DNA of 37,947 nucleotides, from positions 1-37,947 of the forward strand of contig JAILMX010000033.1 of assembly GCA_024692205.1 (NCBI GenBank), in the 5' to 3' direction. Below are positions 26,865-35,290 of this stretch, piece by piece. The notes beneath the pieces are model-generated. The model searched no databases and was not told the DNA's origin. It saw nothing but the letters and a program-made list of their open reading frames with translations. The position numbers and the translations under genes are program-made. Every line of letters starts with the position of its first letter. Positions within the stretch are counted from its first letter, which is position 1. Origin of the DNA: Desulfovibrio sp. Lineage in GTDB: Bacteria > Desulfobacterota > Desulfovibrionia > Desulfovibrionales > Desulfovibrionaceae.

Positions 26865-28028
26865 ATGAAACGATTCATTGATCTGGATGTGGAAGGGAAG
26901 ACTGTCGTCATCCGGCAGGATCTCAACGTGCCCATGAAGAACGGGCGCATAACCAATGACAAGCGCATTCGTGCAGCTTTGCCGACGGTACGCATGGCCT
27001 TGGAGAAAGGCGCGGGCGTCATTCTGATTTCTCACCTCGGTCGCCCCGTCGAAGGCGAGTATGATGAACAGTTCTCGCTCAAACCCGTTGCCGCACGCAT
27101 CGGCGAGGCCCTCGGTATGAACGTGCCTGTCGCGCGCGACCTCGTTGCCGCCACGGTGCAGCCGGGGCACGTCGTCGTCCTGGAGAACATACGTTTCTTC
27201 AAAGGCGAGAAGAAGAACGATCCTGAACTGGCCGCGAAGATCGCTGCCCTTGGCGACGTGTACGTCATGGACGCCTTCGGTACCGCACACAGGGCTCAGG
27301 GGTCGACAGAAGGCGCCGTGCGCAAGGCACCCGTGGCGTGCGCGGGACCGCTGCTTGTCAGCGAGCTTGATGCCTTCGCCAAGGTGCTTGACGCCCCCAA
27401 GCGCCCGCTTGTGGCACTCATCGGAGGCTCAAAGGTCTCCACAAAGCTCGGTGTTCTTCAGAACCTCATTGCGCGCGTGGACAAGCTCGTTGTGGGCGGT
27501 GGCATCGCCAACACCTTCCTTGCGGCGCAGGGCATCAACGTGGGGGCATCGCTCTATGAGCCAGATCTGCTCGACGAAGCGAAGAAGATAATGGAACTCG
27601 CGAAAAGCAAAGGGTGCGCTTTGCCTCTGCCCGTCGATGTCGTGACTGCGAAAGAACTTGCCTCCGGCCAGAAGGCGAGTGTCCATAATGTGAACGAGGT
27701 GCCCGCTGATGAGATGATTCTCGACATCGGCCCCCAGACCGTAGAACTGTACCGCCGCGAATTGGCGGATGCGGCGACCGTCGTCTGGAACGGCCCGGTC
27801 GGCGCCTTCGAGACGGAGCCCTTCGGTGCAGGCACGAAGGCTCTTGCTGAGATCCTTGCGGCTTCGTCCGCCTTCGTCGTCGTAGGGGGCGGCGATTCCG
27901 TCTCTGCGGTCGAAGGCTACGGCCTGGCGGACAAGATGGGCTACATCTCGACAGGCGGCGGCGCTTCCCTGGAACTGCTTGAAGGCAAGGTGTTGCCAGC
28001 GGTTGCGGCCCTTAATGACCGCGACTAG
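26865..28028 (+). CDS. pgk: Phosphoglycerate kinase
   Basis: KTVVIRQDLNVPMKNGRITNDKRIRAALPT...ILISHLGRPVEGEYDEQFSLKPVAARI...VNGPVGAFE-type (VWNGPVGAFE). Confidence 0.96.
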   Translation: MKRFIDLDVEGKTVVIRQDLNVPMKNGRITNDKRIRAALPTVRMALEKGAGVILISHLGRPVEGEYDEQFSLKPVAARIGEALGMNVPVARDLVAATVQPGHVVVLENIRFFKGEKKNDPELAAKIAALGDVYVMDAFGTAHRAQGSTEGAVRKAPVACAGPLLVSELDAFAKVLDAPKRPLVALIGGSKVSTKLGVLQNLIARVDKLVVGGGIANTFLAAQGINVGASLYEPDLLDEAKKIMELAKSKGCALPLPVDVVTAKELASGQKASVHNVNEVPADEMILDIGPQTVELYRRELADAATVVWNGPVGAFETEPFGAGTKALAEILAASSAFVVVGGGDSVSAVEGYGLADKMGYISTGGGASLELLEGKVLPAVAALNDRD

Positions 28029-28064
28029 GATTTGATACCATTACGGTCGTTTGAGAATAATGAG

Positions 28065-28096
28065 GGCCCCGATTCTGCTAAGAATTGGGGCCTTTT
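28065..28096 (+). terminator. Rho-independent terminator after pgk
   Basis: 12-bp stem GGCCCCGATTCT-gcta-AGAATTGGGGCC (one G-T) followed by TTTT. Confidence 0.85.
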
Positions 28097-28132
28097 GTAT
28101 GGACTTGAGGCCGCTTTTCCGGTGGGGCACTA

Positions 28133-28161
28133 TTGCGCCATCCGTCTGCTTGCTGTATAGT
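28133..28161 (+). promoter_or_regulatory. Putative sigma70 promoter of the methyltransferase gene
   Basis: TTGCGC (28133-28138), 17-nt spacer, TATAGT (28156-28161). Confidence 0.4.
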
Positions 28162-28193
28162 TCTAAGAAGGATTTTTACGGGGAGGGCATCGC

Positions 28194-28961
28194 GTGCGGC
28201 GGTTTTACCAAGAGAGCTGGCAGGGGATTCCATTTACCCGTTTTTCCCATCTTTCCTTTTTTCATCTTGCCGGCTCAAAATTTTATTCAACGTTTTACGA
28301 GGAGCTTTTCAGGCGTTACCCAGATTGGGATGCCTTGCCCGCGACGTGGCGTGAGAACAAGCGTAAGGATGCCCTCTGGCTCGTTTCGCGCCTGCGCGAA
28401 CGACTTGCCCTACGCGGTGCGAGCGAGGAACCTCTGCGGGTGCTTTCCATTGGCAGCGGTGTTGGCTACATGGAGAAGATCCTGATTGACGAGATGCCTG
28501 ACATCGAAATGCATGTCAACGAGCCGAGCACCGTGGGAATGAAGTGGTTGCGTTCGCGTCTAGCTGCGGAACGCATCTACATCGGCATGCCCCCGGCCTG
28601 TCTTCCCTCGGATGTGCATTACGACATGATTTATCTTTCAGCTGTAGATTACGGCATCCCCTCGCGTGAACTCGCCCGTCTTTTGCGCGAGCTTCGCGCA
28701 CAGCTCGTCTCCGGCGGGGAGATCGTCTGCCTTTCCGCGTCCCTTCTTGAGGAGGATTCCTTCATAGGTGGCTTCGTGAACGCCGCAAAAATTGTCATCC
28801 GCGGAATCCTTCATTACCTCGGTGTGCGGCCTCAGCAGTTTTGGGGATGGCGGAGGACCCGCCGGGAGTACCATCGTCTTTTTAAGCAGGCCGGCTTTAT
28901 CTCCGTGACGGACGGATTTTTGAACGATGGCTTTGATACCTACTGGATTGTCGGTAAATAG
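28194..28961 (+). CDS. Class I SAM-dependent methyltransferase-like protein
   Basis: LRVLSIGSGVGYMEKIL motif I-like; GTG start at 28194 preceded by GGGAGGG. Confidence 0.7.
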   Translation: MRRFYQESWQGIPFTRFSHLSFFHLAGSKFYSTFYEELFRRYPDWDALPATWRENKRKDALWLVSRLRERLALRGASEEPLRVLSIGSGVGYMEKILIDEMPDIEMHVNEPSTVGMKWLRSRLAAERIYIGMPPACLPSDVHYDMIYLSAVDYGIPSRELARLLRELRAQLVSGGEIVCLSASLLEEDSFIGGFVNAAKIVIRGILHYLGVRPQQFWGWRRTRREYHRLFKQAGFISVTDGFLNDGFDTYWIVGK

Positions 28962-29049
28962 AAACCTCTCTCATTCTCACTTCTACCGAGGATGGTTCAT
29001 GTATGGTTTTTGTAAAGGCGCCCGTCCTTTTTAGAAGTGGGCGTTGCCT

Positions 29050-29403
29050 TTACTGAGCCGCGTACAGCAGTTTCTTTGCCATCTTCGCCTTGTCCCGATG
29101 TCGCTCGGGTATGGGAAAAACCTTCCCGACGACGAAGTCAGACAACAGGTTCTCAAGACCTGAGATGCTGCATGTGGCCCTGCCGATTGTTATGGCTGAG
29201 CAGTCCTCAGCGATTGCTATGTCCCCGACCGTGACTGTGACGCTTTCACCGCCCAACAGCGCGCCCGACAGTGCGAATTCCTTGCCATTGTAGGTGATGT
29301 CATCAAGAACCAGATACCGCGCGCATGCCTTCTCAACGGCAGGGCGGGCAGCTGCAATGGCCGCATTCACTGCGGTGTTCTTGGCAATATCCATGAGCCC
29401 CAT
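29050..29403 (-). CDS. Hypothetical protein
   Basis: 117 aa ORF MGLMDIAKNTAVNAAIAAARPAVEKACARYLVLDD...; no antisense competitor of quality; family not recognised. Confidence 0.6.
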   Translation of the reverse strand: MGLMDIAKNTAVNAAIAAARPAVEKACARYLVLDDITYNGKEFALSGALLGGESVTVTVGDIAIAEDCSAITIGRATCSISGLENLLSDFVVGKVFPIPERHRDKAKMAKKLLYAAQ

Positions 29404-29522
29404 TGTATTCCCCTTCGTTTCATAACGAATTCAGATCATCATTCCAAGCACGAGGTTCTGAGTGGAGAAGACTGAAATTTGAGAGTTCGCTTTGTACGTG
29501 AATCGACAAAGCCACGCGGACC

Positions 29523-30653
29523 TCATAGTTTTGCAGTCTTCAGGATGAAGCGCGTGATCTCAGCGGGCACCCCGATGCGGCAGGAGAAGCCGTTCCACAG
29601 GCCAGTGCCCGGGCTGACGTAGAGCATTTTCCCGTTGCGTTCGTAGAGACCTGCGATGAAACCATGATTGAAGGCAGCGACGATGGGTTTCAGAAAGAAC
29701 ATGACGCCGCCGTGCGTGTGCCCGGAAAGTTGCAGGGTCACGCCTTCTGCCTGCGAACCTTCCGTCGGCCTGTGCGCAAGGAGTATGCGAACCCCGTCAG
29801 GCGCACCCTTCAGGGCGGCTTCCGCGTCTGGGAGCGTGGCGTTGAACCGTTTCGCCACGGCATCAGGCACACCGGCCATCACGAGTGTGGATTCCCCGAC
29901 GGTCACGATGCGATGCTCGTTCTTGAGCATCACGACGCCCAATTCGCTGAATGCGGCGGACCAGCCGTCGGCGCCGTAGTAGAATTCATGATTGCCCGTC
30001 ACCCCGTAGACGCCATGACGGGCGGAAAGGTCTTTCAGCGGCAGCACTTCGCCTTTCAGCTTCTCCGGGCTCCCGTCAATCAGGTCGCCGGTGAGGGCAA
30101 TGATATCCGGGTGCAGGGCGTTCGTCTTTGCAACGACAGCTTGCAGCCAGTCCTTTTTGAGCAGCGGGCCGATATGCAAGTCTGTCAGCTGGATGATGGT
30201 GAAGCCCGCGAATTGTTCCGGCAGGTTCGGCACCGCGATTTCGACGGTGCGGACATCCGGCACGCGTATCGATTGCCACACGCCGAAGCCGCTCAGGAGC
30301 ATTGCTGCAAGGACAATCACTGCCCGTTGTCGGTTGGTTGTCTCAGGCATGCGCCAGCGCAGGCCTGCGCGGCGGCCGAGCCAGAAGAGCACAAGCAGAA
30401 TGTCGCGGGCCAAAAGCATCAGCACGAGGAAGAAGAGTGCGGCGTAAGCCCACTCCAGGCAGAGGACCGCCCGGCGCGGCAGGTCGGGGGCGAAGAAGAA
30501 TCCGCCGAACCAGTTGTAGATTTGAAATTTGAGGCTCGCCGCGATGAGTGCCGCTGCCGTGATGAGCTTTGCAAAAAGGCCACGGTTCATGGGCAGGACG
30601 AAACGCAACAGAGCATAGCCCGCCAGAAAAAGCGAAAGATACGAGAGGATCAT
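29523..30653 (-). CDS. Metallophosphoesterase (YkuE/YaeI-like), multi-pass N-terminal membrane region
   Basis: QLTDLHIGPLLKK...LTGDLIDGS...VTGNHEFYYG...LLAHRPT...LSGHTHGG. Confidence 0.92.
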   Translation of the reverse strand: MILSYLSLFLAGYALLRFVLPMNRGLFAKLITAAALIAASLKFQIYNWFGGFFFAPDLPRRAVLCLEWAYAALFFLVLMLLARDILLVLFWLGRRAGLRWRMPETTNRQRAVIVLAAMLLSGFGVWQSIRVPDVRTVEIAVPNLPEQFAGFTIIQLTDLHIGPLLKKDWLQAVVAKTNALHPDIIALTGDLIDGSPEKLKGEVLPLKDLSARHGVYGVTGNHEFYYGADGWSAAFSELGVVMLKNEHRIVTVGESTLVMAGVPDAVAKRFNATLPDAEAALKGAPDGVRILLAHRPTEGSQAEGVTLQLSGHTHGGVMFFLKPIVAAFNHGFIAGLYERNGKMLYVSPGTGLWNGFSCRIGVPAEITRFILKTAKL

Positions 30654-30700
30654 GGTGCGGGAATCGGGGTTCAGTTTTGAAAGGTAAATACTCTCTTGAG

Positions 30701-31159
30701 TTACTCCTCATTCATCTTGAAATCGACCCTGATCTTGAAGAATTTGGTCGCAGGCAGGTTCAGTACGTCAATCCCCGTGCGTCGTTCTATGCCTTCAAGC
30801 GTTTCCCTTTCGGCTTCGCGCGATGGGCTGATGAGCGTGAACCAGACGTTGTAGGCGTGGTCCCGCAAGTAATTGTGCGTCACTCCGGGCTGGGCGTTTA
30901 CATCCGTCACGAAGGCATCCAGTCTGTCCTCGGGCACCTTTGCGGCACACAGGGTCGACACGAACCCCAGTTTTGTTGATTGGAAGTTCGCGCCGAGCCT
31001 CCGCACGAGGCCGCTCTGGCGCATCCTTTGGACCCTCTCGAAGATTTCGTCTTCCGTGCCTCCGAGCCGCTCGGCCATCTTCGCATAGGGGCGCGACACG
31101 AGCGGAAAATCAGTCTGTAGGATGTCGAGCAGACGGAGGTCCAGTTCGTCCAGTTCCAT
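30701..31159 (-). CDS. Lrp/AsnC-like siroheme decarboxylase subunit (AhbA/AhbB/NirDLGH family)
   Basis: MELDELDLRLLDILQTDFPLVSRPYAKMAERLGGTEDEIFERVQRM...GVTHNYLRDHAYNVWFTL; adjacent to the ahbD-like gene and hemB. Confidence 0.85.
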   Translation of the reverse strand: MELDELDLRLLDILQTDFPLVSRPYAKMAERLGGTEDEIFERVQRMRQSGLVRRLGANFQSTKLGFVSTLCAAKVPEDRLDAFVTDVNAQPGVTHNYLRDHAYNVWFTLISPSREAERETLEGIERRTGIDVLNLPATKFFKIRVDFKMNEE

Positions 31160-31182
31160 ACAATCCTCTCTCAACACGGTTG

Positions 31183-32388
31183 TCAGCGTAGACGCACGGG
31201 CGTGTAGGTGCACAGGGGCTCAGGGCCCAAGTGGTCACCCGATATACTCATGGCGCGGGCACGGCAACCCCCGCAGACTCTGTGGTATTCGCACACGCCG
31301 CACTTTCCCTTGTAAGCCGACTGATCGCGGAAATCGCGGAAATGGCGGCTTTCGCGCCATATTTTCGGAAAAGGCGTTTCGCGTACATTACCGCAGTCGA
31401 GCTCCAGATAGCCGCAGGGCTGCACCTGACCCGTATGGCTGATGAAGCAGAAGCCTGTTCCTCCGAGGCAGCCACGCGTCAAGGCGTCCATGCCGAAATT
31501 CTCCATTGAGACAGGGATACCTTCCTCATGAGCGCATTGGCGCATAATGCGGTAATAGTGCGGCGCGCAGGTCGCCTTCAGATGCATCGCCGTACTTTTG
31601 CGAAACTCGTAGAGCCAGTGCAGAACATCCTCGTATTCCTCGGCCGTTATGACCTGGTCAGCCAAACCAGCCCCCCTGCCCATGGGCACGAGTAGGAAGA
31701 TATGCCACGCTGCGGCGCCGAGGTTTTCGCAGAGCGCGAAGATTTTCTTGAAACTCGACAGATTGTTCTTCGTCACCGTGGTGTTTATCTGAAAGGGCAG
31801 GCCAGCAGCCTTCAGGTATTCGATGCCCTTCATGCTGGCGGCGAAGGCCCCCTCCACACCTCGGAAGGCGTCGTGGCTCACGGCGTCCGCCCCGTCGATG
31901 GAGATGGAACAGCGTTCCACACCGCTTTCCTTGAGACGGCGGGCGTTCTCCGCCGTCAAGAGGGTGCCGTTCGGCGCGCAGGCGCAGGTGAGTCCTCGTT
32001 CGTGCGCCGCCGAAATTAACTCGAAGAGGTCGGGCCTCATGAGCGGCTCACCGCCCGTGAATATGATGATGGGACTGCCCACCTGCGGAAAGGTTTCGAT
32101 GAGGGCGAGGGCCTCGCCCGTCGAGAGTTCGCCCTCATAGGGCTCCGGGTGCGCCTCGGCTCGGCAGTGACGGCAGGCTAGGTTGCATGATCGGGTGACT
32201 TCCCACGCTATCAGGCGGCAGGCGGGGCTGCCGTCCTCAAGCGAGCGCGGCCCCCCGCCGAGGTGTCCTTTCGGGACCCCTGCGGGATGCGCGCCATCCG
32301 GATGCCTCACTGAGTGTCCGGTAGGATGCCCATCGGTCTCGACGCCCTGAGACAGGGTGGGAATACGGTTTTCCGAATCCGTGTCCAT
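31183..32388 (-). CDS. ahbD: Radical SAM heme b synthase-like protein (AhbD)
   Basis: AWEVTRSCNLACRHCRAEAHPEPYEGELS...IIIFTGGEPLMRPDLFEL...RGCLGGTGFCFISHTGQVQPCGYLELDCGNVRE...KCGVCEYHRVCGGCRARA. Confidence 0.85.
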   Translation of the reverse strand: MDTDSENRIPTLSQGVETDGHPTGHSVRHPDGAHPAGVPKGHLGGGPRSLEDGSPACRLIAWEVTRSCNLACRHCRAEAHPEPYEGELSTGEALALIETFPQVGSPIIIFTGGEPLMRPDLFELISAAHERGLTCACAPNGTLLTAENARRLKESGVERCSISIDGADAVSHDAFRGVEGAFAASMKGIEYLKAAGLPFQINTTVTKNNLSSFKKIFALCENLGAAAWHIFLLVPMGRGAGLADQVITAEEYEDVLHWLYEFRKSTAMHLKATCAPHYYRIMRQCAHEEGIPVSMENFGMDALTRGCLGGTGFCFISHTGQVQPCGYLELDCGNVRETPFPKIWRESRHFRDFRDQSAYKGKCGVCEYHRVCGGCRARAMSISGDHLGPEPLCTYTPVRLR

Positions 32389-33377
32389 CAGCGTACCAGA
32401 TCCTTCTTAAGCAGAGCTTCGGCGAAATATGTGATGATGCCGCCTGCGCCGGCCCGCTTGAGGCCGAGCAGGCTTTCCATCATCACGGCATCCTCGTTAA
32501 TCCAGCCGTTCAGGCCCGCAGCGCGGATCATCGTGTATTCGCCGCTCACCTGATATGCGAAGACAGGCACGTCCACCGTGTCGCGCACGGTGCGGAGTAT
32601 GTCACCGTATGGGCCGGCCGGCTTGACGATGATGGCATCGGCCCCTTCCTCTATGTCGGCAACAGCCTCGATCAGCGCCTCACGGGCATTGCCGGGATCC
32701 ATCTGGTACGATTTGCGGTCACCCTTCGCGGGCGCGGATTCGGCCGCGTCGCGGAACGGCCCGTAGAAAGACGAGGCGTACTTGACGGCGTAGGAGAGGA
32801 CTGGCGTCTGCCGAAAACCCTTTTCATCAAGTGCTTCGCGAATGGCTGCCACGCGGCCGTCCATCATGTCGGATGGGGCTACCATGTCCGCCCCAGCCTG
32901 CGCATGGCTCACGGCCGTCATCGCAAGCAGCGGCAGAGTTTCGTCGTTCTTCACCTGGCCGTCAGGTGAAAGGATGCCGCAGTGGCCGTGGCTCATGTAT
33001 TCGCACAGACACACGTCGGTAATGACCACGAGATTAGGACAACGTTTCTTGAGGCACCTTACGGCCTGCTGTACGATGCCGTTTTCGGCGTAGGCGGCGC
33101 GGGCCATGGGATCTTTCGTAGCGGGCAGGCCGAAAAGCAGAACGCTTGTGAGGCCTGTGTCAACGGCGCGAGCGACCTGCTCTTCAAGCTGTGCAAGCGA
33201 AAGCTGGAACTGCCCGGGCATGGAAGGGATGGGTTTGCGAAAGGAAACGTCATCGGTTTCAACGACGAAATAGGGCATGATGAGGTCTTCGCGAAGCAGC
33301 GGCGGCGTCTCGCGAACAAGGGCGCGCAATTCTGGGGTGCGGCGCAGACGGCGGCCGCGGTGAAATAGCTGTGTCAT
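32388..33377 (-). CDS. hemB: Delta-aminolevulinic acid dehydratase (porphobilinogen synthase)
   Basis: RGRRLRRTPELRALVRET...VITDVCLCEYMSHGHCGIL...VLSYAVKYASSFYGPFRDAAESAP. Confidence 0.96.
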   Translation of the reverse strand: MTQLFHRGRRLRRTPELRALVRETPPLLREDLIMPYFVVETDDVSFRKPIPSMPGQFQLSLAQLEEQVARAVDTGLTSVLLFGLPATKDPMARAAYAENGIVQQAVRCLKKRCPNLVVITDVCLCEYMSHGHCGILSPDGQVKNDETLPLLAMTAVSHAQAGADMVAPSDMMDGRVAAIREALDEKGFRQTPVLSYAVKYASSFYGPFRDAAESAPAKGDRKSYQMDPGNAREALIEAVADIEEGADAIIVKPAGPYGDILRTVRDTVDVPVFAYQVSGEYTMIRAAGLNGWINEDAVMMESLLGLKRAGAGGIITYFAEALLKKDLVR

Positions 33378-33393
33378 TTGTGTACTCCGGTGA

Positions 33394-34590
33394 TTACTTT
33401 TTCAATATGCCTTCAAGCGTCGCCGCAAAGGCATTCAGATCGGCTTCGTCGATGTTGAGCGGGGGGAGAAGCCGCAGAGTCGTGTTGTGGCTCAGGCTGC
33501 AGATGAAACCTTGGTCAATCAGCTCCTTCCACACTGCGGGACAGCTTTCGCCGATCTCAATGCCGATCATCAGGCCGACGCCACGCACCTCTTGGATTTT
33601 TCCGGGCAGTCGTTTCTGCATGGCGATGAGCTTTTCTTTGAAGTCGGTTCCAAGTTTCGCGGCCCTCTCGGCCAGCTTGTCGCGCAGAAGTATCTCGATG
33701 GTCTTTGCCGCCACGGCCGAGGCGAGCGCGTTACCGCCGAAAGTCGTCGCGTGGCTTCCGGTCTCGAAGCCGCGCGCGACTTCATCTGTTGCGAGCATGG
33801 CGCCCATAGGCAGGCCGTTCGCAAGCGACTTTGCCATGCTGATGATGTCGGGTTTGAGATCGTGAAGCTGGAAGGCCCAGAATTTACCCGTGCGGCAGAT
33901 CCCGGCCTGCACTTCATCGCAGATGAAAAGGATATCCTTTTCTCGGCAAAGCTTCTGAACGCCCGCGAGATAGTCGGCGGCCAAGGGTTTGATGCCGCCT
34001 TCGCCCTGCACGACCTCGAGCATCACGGCCGCCGTGGCAGGGGTGATGGCATTCTCAAGGGCACCCAGATCCTCGAAGGGCACCTGGCTGAAACCCTCGG
34101 GAAGGGGAGTGAAACCGCGACTCAGATTCTCCCGTCCTGTGGCGGCGAGCGTGCCTAAGGTCCGCCCATGGAAACAGCCTTCAAGAGTGATGATCTCGGC
34201 GGCGTTGCGCTTTTTAACTACGGACATATAGCGTCGGGCGAGCTTGATGCAGGCCTCGTTCGCCTCCGCACCGGAGTTGCAGAAGAAGACCTTGCCGAAA
34301 TGCGCGGTGGAGAGCAGAAGCTCGGCCAAATGCAACTGTTCTTCCTGATAGAAGAGGTTGCTCACGTGCCATAACTTGCGGCACTGCTTTTCCAATGCCT
34401 CGCATACCTCGTCGTTGCAATGGCCGAGGCCAGTGACCGCTATGCCGGCCAGAAGGTCGACGTATTCCTTGCCGTCGACATCCCACAAATGGGCCCCCTT
34501 GCCGCGGACAATGGCGAGAGGATAGCGCCCGTAGGTGCGACACAGCAGGGCTTCTTCCTTTTTCTTTATGGCGTCGAAAGGTTGGGACAT
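33394..34590 (-). CDS. argD: Acetylornithine/succinyldiaminopimelate-type aminotransferase
   Basis: YPLAIVRGKGAHLWDVDGKEYVDLLAGIAVTGLGHC...FFCNSGAEANEACIKLARRY...FICDEVQAGICRTGKFWAFQ...SMAKSLANGLPMGAML. Confidence 0.92.
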   Translation of the reverse strand: MSQPFDAIKKKEEALLCRTYGRYPLAIVRGKGAHLWDVDGKEYVDLLAGIAVTGLGHCNDEVCEALEKQCRKLWHVSNLFYQEEQLHLAELLLSTAHFGKVFFCNSGAEANEACIKLARRYMSVVKKRNAAEIITLEGCFHGRTLGTLAATGRENLSRGFTPLPEGFSQVPFEDLGALENAITPATAAVMLEVVQGEGGIKPLAADYLAGVQKLCREKDILFICDEVQAGICRTGKFWAFQLHDLKPDIISMAKSLANGLPMGAMLATDEVARGFETGSHATTFGGNALASAVAAKTIEILLRDKLAERAAKLGTDFKEKLIAMQKRLPGKIQEVRGVGLMIGIEIGESCPAVWKELIDQGFICSLSHNTTLRLLPPLNIDEADLNAFAATLEGILKK

Positions 34591-34695
34591 ATCAACTCTC
34601 CTTATAGAAGATCAGAAAATGATCCGCGTATCATCGTAGTTCGGTAAAAAAACGACGTTTTTTCCTGGGCATCAGTGGCAGATGCTTGACAATCG

Positions 34696-35181
34696 TCATC
34701 GTCGTCCGGTATGGCCGAAACCTCCAGCACCGCGGCCCGTTGCGGAAAGGGCTTCGCATTCCGTCCAGACAGGACGCCGCACCGGTTGAAAGACGAGCTG
34801 GGCTATGCGATCGCCGCGGTGGACGATTTGCGTTTTCTTCGAGGTGTTGAGCAGATAGACGAGTATCTCGCCTGTGTAGTCAGGGTCTATGACTCCCACG
34901 CCCTGTGCCACGGCCAAGCCGTCGCGAGCACCCAAGCCGCTACGGGAATAGACGAAACCCGCGACGTCGGCGCTCTCCGGCTGGACGGCGATGCCGGTCG
35001 GCAAGCAGAGGCGTTCCCCCGCTTCGATTTCCACGGCGTCCACATCAATGCAGGCGCGCAGGTCGAAACCTACGGAAAAGAATGTCGCAGGGGCCAAGAA
35101 ACCCGACTCACCGGCCCTGTAGAGGTTGCGGGCTTCAGGCCGGGTAAAGACGATATGGACGGAAAAGGGTTCTGTGCGCAT
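34696..35181 (-). CDS. dut: dUTP diphosphatase
   Basis: SVGFDLRACIDVDAVEIEAGERLCLPTGIAV...YSRSGLGARDGLAVAQGVGVIDPDYTGEI...DRIAQLVFQPV...ATGRGAGGFGHTGR; ATG complement at 35179-35181. Confidence 0.93.
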   Translation of the reverse strand: MRTEPFSVHIVFTRPEARNLYRAGESGFLAPATFFSVGFDLRACIDVDAVEIEAGERLCLPTGIAVQPESADVAGFVYSRSGLGARDGLAVAQGVGVIDPDYTGEILVYLLNTSKKTQIVHRGDRIAQLVFQPVRRPVWTECEALSATGRGAGGFGHTGRR

Positions 35182-35290
35182 AATCAGATTATTATAGACG
35201 TCCAGCCCATGCTGGGCAAGCCTTCTTTTTGGCTCGAGGCCGCTTGCCATCACGGGGCTTATCCTGCACAGTGGCACTCAAGGAGAAATC

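Noticed and set aside
29664-30680. 338-aa plus-strand ORF opposite the metallophosphoesterase
   Set aside because: Shadow ORF; the minus strand carries all metallophosphoesterase motifs.
34647-34666. AT-rich palindrome AAAAAACGACGTTTTTT between dut and argD
   Set aside because: Could be a weak terminator for dut, but the low-GC stem is not convincing and chance is plausible.
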